From NCBI GenBank assembly GCA_003550325.1, contig QKWP01000484.1, positions 20,324-84,323 of the forward strand: 64,000 nucleotides of DNA, given 5' to 3'. The position numbers and the translations under genes were made by a program. Of this stretch, positions 44,103-56,316 are shown piece after piece. This DNA is from Gigaspora rosea (Eukaryota > Glomeromycota > Glomeromycetes > Diversisporales > Gigasporaceae). The notes under the pieces were generated by a model that worked only from the letters and a program-made list of their open reading frames with translations, was not told the DNA's origin and made no database searches. Position 1 is the first letter of the stretch. Each line of letters starts with the position of its first letter.

Positions 44103-46440
44103 AAAACTCATTAAAATAATTAAATATTCTCAAAACTTTTTAAAGGCCCCATATATAAAATATTTATAATATTAAAATTTATATTAAAAAACAGAAACAT
44201 TATATTGTACCTGTAGTATTCAATACCAGTAATATAAAATTTGTATAATATGCACATTAAAATAAAAACAATAATTAAATTTAATTAATATTAGATTAGA
44301 ATTAAAGCCTAAGATAGGGCAGGGGCATAAATTATACCAAAATTTCATGAGTAATTTTTTTTGTTAAAGCCTCAAAGATGATTTCATAATTGAATTTTTG
44401 CGTTCTAGTTATTTTTTAAAAGATATACAAAAATTTGCATTATACCTGATTTTTATATTATACTATAGCTCATAATAAAAATTATAGTGGTGTCGAACAC
44501 TAGTGGTGTGATTTAACGACACTGTTAAAAAAATTAATTATAATTATATAAAATAAAATTTATAAATATAAATTTAGATTATAATTTTTTAAAGCAACTT
44601 TTTTATAAGTCAAAAATTGTGTAAAACTTACTAAATAATGCAATTTTTGTATTACAAAGTTGCTTATATATAAAAGGTTTCTAAATTTTATATTTATTTA
44701 GTTATAATAATTTTATCTTAAAAAATATAACTTGTTAAAAATATTTATTATAAAAAAATATTATTATTTATAAAATTTGTAAAAATATTAAAGCACATAT
44801 ATAAAGTAGCTCTACAAAAATGCAGTTAAATAATAATTAATAAAAATATTATATTTTTTAGTTTTGATATTTTTAATTTAAAAATAAATTATAGATTTAA
44901 AAAAAGTATAACAACTTCTAATAATAGTTAAATTTTTATAAAATTTAATAAAATTTTTAATAATTTTTTAGTATATTTAAGCCAAAATTTTATTAATTAA
45001 ATTTTATTAATTTAATTATGTATAATTAAAATAATAATTTTTTTCAACATTTATTTCATTAATTTTTATAATTTTTTTATTTATTTAATTACAAAAACTA
45101 ATATTATAGCATATATATTTTTTAGACTTATATATTTAAAACTTATTGAAATAATTAAATATTTTCAAAACTTTTTGAAGCCCTACATATATTATTGTAA
45201 CTATATAGAATTTATATTTATAATCAGTATTGTTGTATCTACTATGTCCAAGACTTTTTTTTACTCATGTTCATGTTCAAATCTTCATAGTGTCTACAAC
45301 TGTTCAAAGAATATTTGACTTTAAAATTTAATAAATTAGTTTAAGAAAGATATAATTATATATTTTTTATAGTTTTGAATATATTAGTACTAGTTTCATA
45401 GTTTTAATTTCATTCTATTAAAATTTTATTCTTTAATATAGAGATAAATCTTATACAGAATCTAGTTACCAAGCAAGCAAAGGATTGATATCATTATCTA
45501 ATTCTTTAACAACATTAGTAAACAATTATCAACCTTGGTACCAATAATAAAAATGCTTTAAATATAGTGCCTTCTATTTATAAAGAATTAATATTTGTTA
45601 ATTTGAGTGCAGAAAACTTTAATTGGATAATTATTATATAGAAGAAGTAATAGAATATGTTTTGATAGTAAATTTTTTTGTACAAATATAGTTTACCAAT
45701 TTGGAATGAAAGTAGGTGTACTTGAAGTTATTAAATCCAATTCTTTTTCAATAAAAAGTAAGAGATCAAATAAAGTTTATATTAGCAATATTAATGTATA
45801 GAGCCTATTTATATTATATAATTTTAATAATTAATATATAACAGATTTGATCCAAACATTAATTGATATATTACTCTACAAGTATATAATAAAAAATTAG
45901 TTATACATAAATATGATTCACAAATAGTCCATAAGGGGTAAGGCAAAAACTAAATGATGTCTTGATTCCAATTCAGCCAATAGCTGGAAAGTTGACACTA
46001 GTTTGGAATATTGGCCAACTAGCTTAAAAACAAAGCACTGCGTGAAACATTAATTAGAAAGAAGAAATTTTACCAAAAATTTATTCATTCAATTTATGTG
46101 AATTGTCATGTTGGGTAGTAATTTTGAAATTTTATTATGTTATTTTGTATATTTGCAAACATAAAAATTTATATGAATGTGCAAACAAATGAATATTATT
46201 GTCTATTAAAGCAAACTGATTGAATTTTTTACTGATAAAATTGCTATTTTTCGTTCAAATAAATAAATTCAAATTTAATTTTGCTTTGATAATTCTAAAT
46301 TTAATTATGATATAATGCAATCTTTATAATAACATTTAATTAAGTTTACATTGTTAGCTATGCATAATAGTGAAACGTTACCGTCCAAGTTCAACATCAT
46401 AAAGTGCTCGTTCCCCCGATTAGTAAATATAAAACTTGTG
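44103..46440. other. Very AT-rich, CG-poor stretch, no gene seen
   Basis: 44103-45230 is nearly pure A/T with a CACTAGTGGTGTGAT tip at 44500. 45232-45326 is a small fold with GTTCATGTTCAAATC words. 45440-46200 looks less repetitive and may hold an eroded gene fragment, but no frame longer than about 40 codons survives. Confidence 0.5.
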
Positions 46441-46448
46441 ATCCCGAT

Positions 46449-47005
46449 TCGGGATGGTAAAAAAACGGTTTAAACAGTTTTTTAACATTTTTTATTGTTT
46501 TAAAACTTTTTTAAAACATCGGCGTCTGATTCTAAAATTTGGCTGAAATTAAAATTATCGTCTTTGATTGGCCAATTTTAGTTTCAGATAATTTATTATA
46601 TAATTTCGAATTTATTACATTTAAGAATATAAGAAATGTATTTGATCATTTTAAGAATTTAAATACATAATTTTGCCTATCGGCAAATACAACTTCCATT
46701 GATTTTAAATGCATAATTGCCTATCGGCAAATACAACTTTCATTCTGTACTAGTTTTGTATTCAGTGGTATTGCAAATATTACCACAATTAAATCTCATT
46801 GAGTTAAGTTTTTGATTTTTGAATATCGATTAAATTGGTATTCGGATCGATTATTAGTGTTAACTTTAATCATTATAAATTAAATTATGCATTCGGATCA
46901 TGTTCAGATCATATTACGTTATAATGTATTAAAACAATTTTCAACAGTTTTAAATCAAACAAAAATGTTTTTTAAGATCACGTTTTAAATCTTTTGCAAT
47001 CCCTA
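46449..47005. mobile_element. hAT-like word element, word GTTTTAAAAC
   Basis: 557 bp; starts TCGGGATGGTAAAAAAACGG, ends CTTTTGCAATCCCTA (inverted TAGGGATTGCAAAAG). Flanks ATCCCGAT (46441-46448) and ATCCCGAA (47006-47013) match at 7 of 8. It also contains an imperfect duplication around GCCTATCGGCAAATACAACT (46674 and 46719). Confidence 0.75.
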
Positions 47006-47013
47006 ATCCCGAA

Positions 47014-47706
47014 TTGAATAATTTAGAGCCCTAATCTAAGACCCTAATTATTCGAATCAAACTTATCGAAACTTACTATTCTTGGAGTCAGTTTCAGATA
47101 GTGTTGGATCATTTAATAATTTCGTTTGGACCATAGATTGTTATCGATTATTCTTTAGCCCGAATAATAATTTGACTTGTTTATTTTAATAATTTTGACA
47201 AAGCATAGGATTGATTTTACTGTCACATAATATTCAGAAAACAAATGTTGTTATTGAACAAAAAATATTAGGGTCGGGTTTAAGTTATTTTGTTAGGGCT
47301 CTAAAGGCAGTTTACTAAACTAAATTTTGAGATAAATGCAATTTTTGCAAAGTGAACGATAAAATCGACCCTATGTCCTGGTGTTGTTTTATTTTAATAT
47401 ACAACATCTATCGAAAGCTTCTGCAAATAAGTTTAATTTTCAGTGGTCTTTTTGGTGGTTTTAATGAATAAATTTTCTGTGGATTAAATTTTTTTTAGTC
47501 GTTTTTTCTTTATTTTTATGTTATGCAATTATAAAATATTTCAAAATTTTCTAACCTACAAATCAAAATATTACTGGTTTCATAGAACCACTTTAAAGGT
47601 TTTACTAATAAAACTACCCTCCGGAATTACACAAAAATGATAAAAGATATCGATGTAAAACAATAAAAAGAATATATAATAAAATATAGGTGTCTTTAAA
47701 AAATAA
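47014..47706. other. Short CG-bearing stretch, no gene seen
   Basis: Contains TTCGAATCAAAC, GTTATCGATTATTC and similar words; no frame supported. Confidence 0.4.
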
Positions 47707-47926
47707 GGCCATACAAATTTAATTACTTGGTTTTCATAACATAAAACTTTAAATAGACCAATTTCGATTATTTTTTTTTTAAATTTCATATATAAATTTT
47801 ATAAATTATAAAAAATTTTTTTTTAATTTCACCCGGTTATTAAAACATATAAAAAAATTTTTTTGGAAGTTACTAAATGTTGAGCCGATCGGGTTATGAA
47901 AACCAATTAATTAATTTTGTATGGCC
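47707..47926. mobile_element. PIF/Harbinger-like MITE, GRCCATAYAAA ends, copy 2
   Basis: 220 bp; GGCCATACAAATTTAATTAC and (inverted) GGCCATACAAAATTAATTAA; TAA on both sides. Confidence 0.8.
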
Positions 47927-48081
47927 TAATAAAGAAAATAATATAAAAATAATAAAATGACTAATAAAAAAAACAATAAATAAATAAAAGTGACGCAATA
48001 GGAAATTTGTATATACTATATAGAAAGAAAACACAGCTATTTTTTATGTTAATTCTGATTTACTAAATGAACATAAAAATA

Positions 48082-49409
48082 TCATTTTCCTTTTGAAGCG
48101 TCATAATAAATATCATTTTCATCCAATTTAATTTTATTTTTAAGTTTCTTATAACGTTTATTCCAACTCTCAAATTTTTGTTCATAATCTAGTTTTGCTT
48201 TTTCCATTACTTTTAACTCTTCGTTAAATTTTTTAATTTTAGTATTCATTTGATCTACCAATGAACTAGAAAATTCAAAATCATCCATCTCTTCTTTTAG
48301 AAGCATCGATTCAATTAATTTACATTCTTCGTGAACCTTTTTGTCTTCATCGATTTTTTCTTTGAATTTATTTAAACTTTTTTGTTCATGTTTTTCTTGA
48401 TAAATCTTGTAACCTCTATCAACCATTTCTATAGATACTGCAACTAATGAAATATAGGGAAAAAAGGGTGTCGCAATTGCTGAAACTACTTGAGAGGCGG
48501 TACTGCCATTTTTAATAGCTTTTCCATATAAAATACGTTGTTTTAACTTTTCTTTAATTTTCGTAAGTTATTCTATTACCTTTTTCTTTACTTCAATTAA
48601 TTCTCCTAATTCTTCGCAAAATTTTCGATAAAAGTTTGTGATTTATAAACATAGTCACATTTTTCTAAAAGTTCTAATAATCTTTTTTTCGAGTCTTCTC
48701 TTGTTTGTTTATTTTGTTGAATTTCTCCTGTGGGTCTATCAGCAATATAAATAGGTGGATTATTTACATGAAGAATTTTAATATCAGCATCAATTAAATC
48801 AGCAAGTTTAGTATTATTTCTAAGAATTTCTCGATCTTCTTTACATTTCTTAGGATTTCGAAAACTGCTAAAGCCAGTTCTTATAATTGTGATATATTTG
48901 TTGATATTCTTATCAAAAATAACTTCACTAAGTAAATGATATGCTATTTTTTCTTTTTTGGTAAATTTATCTTTTGTAACAAAAAAAACCTGACTTATCT
49001 CTTCTTTTATATACCAACATGCTTTGGCTAATTCTTCTAATACTTGGTCTTGTGAATGATTTGTATCATTGATTCCTACGGTATCAACAATTTTATATGT
49101 TATTCCATTATATTCAAATTGCATGCTCTAAACATTTCTGGTTGTGCTAATGGAAAGCTCCCCTTCTTTAAAAACTTCATCGAAATTTCCATTTTTGTTA
49201 ACTAGCACATTAGCAATAGTAGATTTACCATTTCCTGTATAACCAATAAGAAGAATGTTTCTTACACTTCCTACATCCCCCTTCTTGACCACACTCTTGA
49301 CAACTTCACTATTAATTTTTGATTTAGACCCTTCATCCTTATCTTCTTTCTCCTTTTTCTTTTTAAACAATTTCATCATATTATTAATTATGCTAATTTT
49401 TTTTCTCAA
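48082..49409 (-). pseudogene. AIG1/GIMAP-type GTPase, broken
   Basis: Reads 5'-3' on the minus strand. A Lys/Glu-rich start (MRKKISIINNMMKLF) is followed by the P-loop GYTGNGKST (in NILLIGYTGNGKSTIANVLV), then switch I STTRNV. An in-frame TAG (49128-49130) comes three codons before QFEYNGITYKIVDTVGIND, which carries the G3 DTVG motif. The G domain continues (YITIIRTGF for the G4 region) to NFAK, where a frameshift (near 48609-48614) and then a TAA (48568-48570) occur. The C-terminal part has a hydrophobic stretch (SQVVSAIATPFFPYISLVAV) and a coiled coil of about 114 codons to 48082. AIG1-type proteins are GTPases of immunity-like functions in plants and animals; expanded relatives occur in Glomeromycotina. 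Three separate lesions make it a pseudogene, unless it is a sequencing-error cluster. Confidence 0.85.
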
Positions 49410-49592
49410 AAAAAATTCTTTTATTATCTTATTTTTCAGAATACTCAGGAAAAATCTGCTGCTTAAATATGAAAGTTCTGCTAGAAGGAAAGGAGGTTAT
49501 ACTTTGGCTCTCTTGCAGTATAGGTGACACCATTAATTTGATTTAGGATAAGTGTTACCTATAGGGTTGTTAATGGAGCAATATACTTCGGG

Positions 49593-49776
49593 TAGTGTTG
49601 TTAGTCGAAATAATTTAGACATTTAGGCATTTAGGCAAATTGAATTTAGGCAATTTTGACTTTGTTATTCTTTTAAAAATTACTATAAAAAAATTAATTT
49701 AGACATTTAGACATTTAGACAATTTAATTTAGACAAATTTTGATATTAGCAAAAATAATTTCAATTAACAACATTA
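49593..49776. mobile_element. hAT-like word element, word TTTAGACA
   Basis: 184 bp; TAGTGTTGTTAGTCGAAATA and (inverted) TAATGTTGTTAATTGAAATT. ATTTAGACATTTAGACA words on both sides. Flanks ACTTCGGG and ATACCGGG match at only 5 of 8. Confidence 0.6.
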
Positions 49777-49783
49777 ATACCGG

Positions 49784-49866
49784 GTTCTACTTCAGGTCAT
49801 ACTCTGGGTTATACTCCAGGATATACTCGGGGTTATACTCCACGTTATACTCCAGGTTATACTCTG
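49784..49866 (+). repeat. Short tandem repeat GGTTATACTCC
   Basis: About six units of 12-15 bp (GGGTTATACTCCAGG-like) with substitutions. Confidence 0.8.
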
Positions 49867-50249
49867 GCAGGCTGTACTTTTATAAAAACAACTATACTAT
49901 AAATAGTAATAAATGATGGTACTAATTTATTATCGATAATTTTATTTACGGGAGTACTTATTATGATAGAATACATTAGTTCTCAAGTGGTTTAAACTAA
50001 AGAGGTGGGTATTTTCGAGGTAGTCACTACCTGTAATATCTCGAATATGACATGAAGAACATACTATCTTCAAATCATGATGCAGCTGCTATTGTAGTAG
50101 AGCATACTATAATATGCATATATATATATATGCGCATAGTCTTATATATATAGTTGACTGTGAAATAAATTCTTTATAATTGCAAAGTTTTAAATTTTCA
50201 GTTTGATATTGTGTTAACTTTTGAAAAACTTTTCTATAAACATCCAGAA

Positions 50250-50680
50250 CAGGGACAATGATTTTCTGTGCTTCACATAATACCACAGAATTCACAGAAA
50301 TTGGTTTATATCACAGAATATATTTATATCATCGCAGAGTATTACAGGAAATAGTGAATTATATAGAAAGATCACATAATTTAACTACAGAAATAAAAAA
50401 AAATACTAATTTTAAAAAGTGGATGATTTAATTTAGGCAAGTATCGATAACTCTCGAAAAGGTAGACAATTAATGAATGAGCATGTTGGTCGGAAAGCTT
50501 CAGAAACATATAGTTTGTTAATAAAGTCAGCACAAATTTAGCACATTTTAGCACATAATTAGTCATTTTACACCACATAATTGCATATAATTCTCAAAAA
50601 TTGCACACATCAATCATATCACAATTTATTTTTTTTATGAACAGAATTTTTTTTAGCACCACAGAAAATTATCGTCCCTA
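50250..50680. mobile_element. hAT-like word element, words CACAGAA/CACATAAT
   Basis: 431 bp; CAGGGACAATGATTTTCTGT and (inverted) TAGGGACGATAATTTTCTGT; perfect 8-bp duplication ATCCAGAA (50242-50249, 50681-50688). CACAGAATTCACAGAA on the left, CACATAATTAG/CACCACAT on the right. Minus-strand frames crossing it are not genes. Confidence 0.9.
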
Positions 50681-50688
50681 ATCCAGAA

Positions 50689-51594
50689 GAAATTTAAATT
50701 CAAATAAATATATCACATTTATTTAGAAACGATAAGTAAATTATTGATTTTACTTTATTACAATCAATTTCACTTGTAACTTTTTTTTTTAAAAAAAAAC
50801 TAGCTATATGAGAATATTCATTTGTGCATTGCAAAATATATATGTACATATAATACATAAAAATATAAATACTACAATATTGCATAACTTCAGTTTACTC
50901 TAATTCATTCAAATTTTACTCAACATCTTTATAATAAATGGATATATAAAAACAATTTATGCATCATCTAGTTTATTCTGCTTTATACACGTGTACAATG
51001 ATGGTTCAATATTACATTTTTTACCCAAATCATTTAATATACTAATGCACCAATATTATTATTATCATATTTGTTAAAATATTTTCACACCTAGCTTCTT
51101 GGTATACTGTTGTGACCTAATCTTTCAGATATTATATTTTTATTTAACTAAATCAATAAAAAAGATAACAAATTGTTTTCTTTCAGAATTTATATATAAA
51201 TCTGGGTTTTGACCATATTGAAACATAAATAAAGTGCAAGATCAAATATATTTGTTTATAATATTTTACTTGAGTAAAATATGGTATGATTGAATTAAGC
51301 AATAATAACTAAAGTAGTGATTTGAACTAGTTGGGCTATAATTAGTCAACTGACCCAAACTGAATAAATTTCAGGTAACCAGTTAAGAAAATACTTAATT
51401 AGTTAATCTATACAACTAGTTGAGAATCAGTAATTAGTTAATGAATGTAAATGATATCAGAAATGAGCAAAGGATTCAAAAAGTTTTGAAAACAAATAAA
51501 TAAATATAAAAATCAAGCAAGGTTAAACCAAAAATTTGAGTAAAGGTCTAATAATTCCTGAAAGTAAAATTTAAAATAATAATTTTAATTGGTT
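50689..51594. other. AT-rich stretch, no gene seen
   Basis: Plain A/T sequence, with GTTGGGCTATAATTAGTCAAC and AACTAGTTGAGAATCAG words near 51330-51430 in loose tandem. No gene recognised. Confidence 0.5.
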
Positions 51595-51609
51595 ACAATT
51601 AGTTGATAT

Positions 51610-52537
51610 TTTTTTTTCACCTTTGGCAGTCCCGCCATTTACTTTTATTAGTTTTTCAGTATAACGAAACAAGTTCATATACATATAGATCTAATTTACA
51701 AGAATGGCACCACTCAGCTATCTATATAGATGCCCAAGAGTAACCTGCCGCACTAGTAGGTAAAACTACTAGCCACTCTGTTGAACCACCGACACTACAA
51801 AAAGTGCACTCCCCAAAAAAATTAAAAAATTGGAAGTAATCTTCAATAGGGGTGAGAAAACGAAACTATAGTTAAAAAGGAAATATAAAATGGAGGTATA
51901 GGAATGAACGACTAACTAAAAAAACCAAAAAAAAAACCCAACAAGAAAAAAAGGGGAAAAAAATAAAAATAAAACCTTCTATTGAGAAGCAAGTGTGGTC
52001 AGAGAAATAGTGATAAAAATTATATAATACTGCACAGAGAAACGCTCCGCCTAAGTATTATATGTACATTGTAAAAAAAAAAAAAAACTACGCCTAAAAG
52101 AATATTCTAGAAAGAAATTTCAATTCGGAATTTTCTCTACTATATCTCACGTGTCATTCATTGTTTATTCCACAAGCACCGGAACTCACTCGTGACTTGG
52201 TTCCAATTAGGTAGGAGCATTCCCAAAATGGATGATGTAAACAATGTCAATCTTTTGTAGGGGGTAAGCCAGAATGCCCACTTTGTTGAAATTTCGCAAA
52301 GCCAAAGAGGCAGCAAAAAAGAGACCCAACTTGCAAAGAGCGTAGGAGTATATGCTTTGCTGAATAGTACAGTCGACCAAAAGAATGTTTCTACTATTGT
52401 TTCCACACCTTCTGACAAAAAATCCCAGAGTTGTTGCTCTACTACTTGTTCTATAGTAACAAAGTCTTCTACCCGGAGAGTCAAACCCATAAGGAGAAAG
52501 TTCTTTTTCATCTCTATTTCAGTTCTTCTCACATACC
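51610..52537 (-). mobile_element. Retroposon family R, copy 2
   Basis: About 930 bp on the minus strand with a poly-A (plus-strand T-run at 51609-51618) and a 14-bp duplication AATTAGTTGATATT (51596-51609 and about 52540-52553). The tRNA-like part on the minus strand reads GTGGTTCAACAGAGTGGC, stem CTAGTAG TTTTAC CTACTAG, GGCAGGTTACTC. The 5' end is shorter than in copy 1. The open minus frame 52207-52497 is described under copy 1. Confidence 0.8.
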
Positions 52538-52659
52538 AATTAGTTGATATTAAATATTTTCAATTTGGTTAAATGATTAATAAATTTTTTTTTAGTTCAA
52601 ATCACTAAACTAAAGTATAATACAAACTATTGTATAGCAAAAGACTTATTATAATTTTT

Positions 52660-53310
52660 TTTTCGATTTCAAAGTGCCTGTTTTGGGCATATACTTTATT
52701 CAGTTTATGAATCTGGATTCTATATGAATGAGAGTACAACTAGCCACACATACACTTTTGTATCTAATTTACTTTACAGAAACTAGCACTTTTTTTTTAA
52801 TGAATTTAAGATAGTTTAAGATAATATTAAAGTTATTAATAATATTTTTTTTATAAATAAAAGGTTATTTTAAGATTTAATATTTAATAATAATAATATT
52901 ATTATAGTTTAATAATTATAAATTATTATAAGATAAACATATGATTATTGTTTAAGATTATTTTAAGATGTTTTTAAGATTTTATTAAGATTTTTTTAAG
53001 ATAATTATAAGATTATTTTAAGATTATTATAAGATTATTATAAGATTATTTTAAGATTGTTTTAAGATTATTATAAGATAAGGCTATTATAAAATTATTT
53101 TAAGATTATTATAAGATTATTATGAGTATTATAAGATTATTATAAAATATAATTCTGATAATTTTATTATAATCTTTAAGATTATAATAACTTAATGAAT
53201 AAAAATTAGGTAGTTTCTGTAAAGTAAGTAGTCCGGCTAAAGGTTCCACACTAGATACTATACCTGCAACCCAACTACAGGAATTGCCTATTTAAACTCT
53301 CTGATCTTCA
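52660..53310 (-). mobile_element. 3' fragment of the tRNA-headed retroposon, interrupted
   Basis: TAGCCACACATACACTTTTG ... GGTTCCACACTAGATACTAT ... GGAATTGCCTATTTAAA matches the reverse complement of the 3' part of copies 1 and 2. An element at 52772-53224 splits it. Confidence 0.75.
52772..53224. mobile_element. TA-flanked TIR element with AAGATTATTATAAGATTATTT array
   Basis: Ends CTTTACAGAAACTA and (inverted) CTTTACAGAAACTACCT, with TA on each side; the host phrase ATTTA|AGTGG proves the site. The interior (52805-53170) is a tandem of AAGATTATTATAAGATTATTTT in 9-11-bp steps. A 2-bp TA duplication fits Tc1/mariner/pogo. Confidence 0.8.
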
Positions 53311-53784
53311 GTTTTCTATTTAGACTTTCAACTGATTCGTCGGAGGTCTGCATTACCTAAGCGGTCAGTCCAGACAACCTTATTATATTTTTTATATCCT
53401 TGATATATTATTTATATTTATTAAGGGAATTGCTATTTTTACTATAATATTTTGCTATTTCTACAATAGTTATAAGATTTTCTATTTTTAGATACTGTAA
53501 ATCTAATTCTAACTCTAATGTTAGTTCTAACTTAACCTAATTCTAACTCTAAAACCAATAAGTAAACTTTCTTTGGCTTCTAATTGAAAGTTGTAGAGCT
53601 CATTTTTTTTTAATTTTAATAGTAGTTAAATCATCAAAATCAGCCCAGTAGATCCCAAGATATTTAGGATCAAAGAAAAAAATATAAGAATTAGCAAATT
53701 CACTATTATGCAAACTATTTATTTTTTTACATATATTTTAAAAAGATTTTTAATTGTAATAAAAAATTTTGCTTAGCGGATAAT
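53311..53784. other. Mixed stretch with foldback core, no gene
   Basis: 53570-53700 matches one arm of the foldback at 37835-38363. 53330-53390 has GC-richer sequence (TTCGTCGGAGGTCTGCATTA) not seen elsewhere in the window. Confidence 0.45.
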
Positions 53785-53975
53785 CAGAGGATTTAAATTA
53801 GGCAATTCCCATAGTTGGATTGCAGGTATGGCAACTAGTGTGGTACCTTAGGGCGGACCACTTAAATTAGACACCCAAAAAGTGTACATGTGGCTAGTTG
53901 TATTCTCGTTACTGCTGTATAAGTACATTATATATTAAAAATTCTAATAAAGCACTTGTCGGCGAGACTGCTAAA
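53785..53975 (+). mobile_element. Fragments of two retroposon families
   Basis: 53785-53925 is 3' body of the tRNA-headed retroposon (ATTTAAATTAGGCAATTCCC ... GTGTACATGTGGCTAGTTG). 53950-53975 is the 3' end of family R (GGCGAGACTGCTAAAG then A-rich). The two lie head to tail in plus orientation. Confidence 0.65.
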
Positions 53976-54309
53976 GATTAAAAAAAATAAAAATAAAAAT
54001 AAAAAATTTTACTAAGAAACTAATAAAACTTATTTACAAAACTAGCATTTTTTAAGCCAAAAAACAACTTTATTTAAGAACAAAATTTTAGTTGTAATAA
54101 AAAAATTTTGTATAAATCATGATTTTTTATTTGGCACCTTTTTTTTAACTTTATATTTGTTTTTTTATATATATCAGCTATAGGATATGTCCTTAAAAAA
54201 TGGTCCAATTGTTGTCAATAATAAAAATTATAATAAAAATATATAAATTTACTATAGATATTGGTTGGTTAGAAGATTCTCTTTAATATTATTTATTAAA
54301 ATTTTTAGG

Positions 54310-54902
54310 AATATAGAACAAGAGAAGAAAAAAATTGAGCTTAAAAATCGAATTAAAATTTTGCTGATTTTGCACAAAATAAAAATGTATCTTTGCCAAA
54401 AATAAATATTTTTTTAATTTTAAATGATAAATATATATAAAATCATGCTTTGAACAACTTTATTTAGTTGAGCAAAGTAGGTTACCATGTAAGAAAATGA
54501 GTTACCTATGTGCTAAAGTTAAAATTTTTAGGTTTTTAATATAAACTCATTTTTTTGTCTAAGCAAACTTGTTCAGCAAGTAATTCTATTTATATTAAAA
54601 TCGAAATATATTTTTTCAGATCTTTTACTAAGTAAAAAATGTGTTTAAAATTGGAAAAAAAATTTTTTTAAAAAACAAGTTTTTTTAAAAAATTTTTTTT
54701 TCCAACTTTAAACCTATTTTTCACTTAGTAAAAGATTAAAAAAAAAACACATTTTAACTTTAATACAAGTGGAATTACCTGCTGAACAAGTTTACTTAGA
54801 AGCCCAAAGCAGATTATCTTGACAAAAAAAAGGAGTTTATATTAAAACCCCCAAAATTTTAACTTTAGTATATAGATAACACATTTTTCTTATAAGGTAA
54901 CC
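54310..54902. mobile_element. Foldback element, right arm cut by an insertion
   Basis: Arms mirrored around 54682 (CTGAACAAGTTTACTTAG at 54781 against CTAAGCAAACTTGTTCAG at 54556). A relative of 33340-34310. The right arm ends at AAGGTAACC where an AGGACCCCG element begins. Confidence 0.65.
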
Positions 54903-55150
54903 AGGACCCCGAATAATCTATATAAGGTCATATTTGAAAAATTGCTAATAAAGACCCTTTTTTTAAAAAAGATTATATTTGAAAAGTAGATATTAGATAA
55001 AAAAGTTACATTTGAAAATAGTTAATGAGCAAAAGAAATATATTTAAAAAAATGCTAATAAGAATAATTTTTATAAATCTTATATTTGAAATGTCTAATG
55101 AAAAAATCTGGGCTATAATAGTAACCCAGTAGATAATAAATACAAAAATT
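54903..55150. mobile_element. Left half of the AATAATCTATRTRAGG hAT-like element
   Basis: AGGACCCCGAATAATCTATA, then GGTCATATTTGAAAA and TTGCTAATAAAGA words, matching 10790-11010. No right end found; it stops near the start of the LINE. Confidence 0.65.
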
Positions 55151-55278
55151 AAAAAAATACAAAAATAAAAAAATACAAAAATTAGAATAAAGATAGACCA
55201 AGGCTTATAAACCATTACAAGAAATAGATAGCAAATGGTATGGTAATTTATTGAGAAAAGTAAGCGATATAAAATAGC

Positions 55279-56255
55279 ATGAAGCATTGGATAAAACAAA
55301 GAACAGCTCAGCTCTGGGTGCAACAGAAATTACATATCCATTGCTTTAAAAAGGCTGGTTCAAAGACGGAAAAGATTTTGCGTGAATTTGCAATTTCTTG
55401 TATAAAAGTAAAAAAAAATTCAAAGCAAGTAAAAGAAAGTGATTTTGTACCCAACCTGAAAAGTGAATTTTGGAATTTTAACCTATTTAATATTTGGACA
55501 ATAATGTTTCTGGAAACACTTAGAAAAATGATAGTCTGTATCTTAAATATGAAATTAGATCAAATCTTCAGAAAGAAGAATATTTTAAAGGCTGCAACTA
55601 TGCAGGTTTACCAGGAAACTGTACTAATATTTCAATACAAATACTCAACAATATACTAGAAGATGGTCAAAAAAAAATATGGAACTATGGGTTTTGATGC
55701 AAGACATCAAGAAAGCCTTTGATTTCATAAGCTTGGAAATGCTAGAATTGTTGCTTAAAAGAATTAAATTGCTAGAAAATATTGTTGAATTTCTTATTGA
55801 TCTATACAAAGATAGGAAATTGCAATGGAAACAGCCTTTGGGTATGGCAAAAAAGTAGTTGCAGATGACCTGTTACTAAGAACAATACAAAAACAGGACT
55901 TTTTGGAATACTCTTTAGAAGTTGAGTAGCAACCACAGAAAAAGGCAAGAAAGAAAGTTACAATAGGCTATTTTGATATATACAGATGATACCACATGGA
56001 TTGCTAGATCAAAACCAAATTTGGAAAATATTTTAGCAATTGCTGATAAATTCTATCAGTTAAATGATATCAGAATAAAGGGGAAAAAGTCAGAGTTAGT
56101 AGGCCTGAATTGCAAAGATAAAGCATTGCAATAGAAATGGGTAAAGGAAAAGGTAAAGTTGTAATAAAGAGAAAAGACCAAATTGTGAGATTTTTAGAAA
56201 TCTGGATCTTAGAAAAACACGTGCAAAATGTGTTAAAAAAGTAATAAAGCAAAAA
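55279..56255 (+). pseudogene. LINE reverse transcriptase fragment
   Basis: Frames in turn show FLETLRKMIV (55508-55537), KGCNYAGLPGN (near 55588), QDIKKAFDFISLEML (motif A, near 55699-55743) and IYTDDTTWIARSK (55976-56014). The last is the catalytic YADD box, changed to YTDD, with both Asp kept. RFLEIW (56190) is a downstream motif of the family. The frame changes several times and TAG/TAA stops are common, so the enzyme is dead. Confidence 0.88.
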
Positions 56256-56316
56256 GTATTGGCACTAACATACTGTATAAAGAAAAAGAAAACAACGCTT
56301 AGCCACCTTATATATA

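Noticed and set aside
45440-46200. Possible eroded protein gene
   Set aside because: Composition is less repetitive, but no frame above about 40 codons and no motif could be read.
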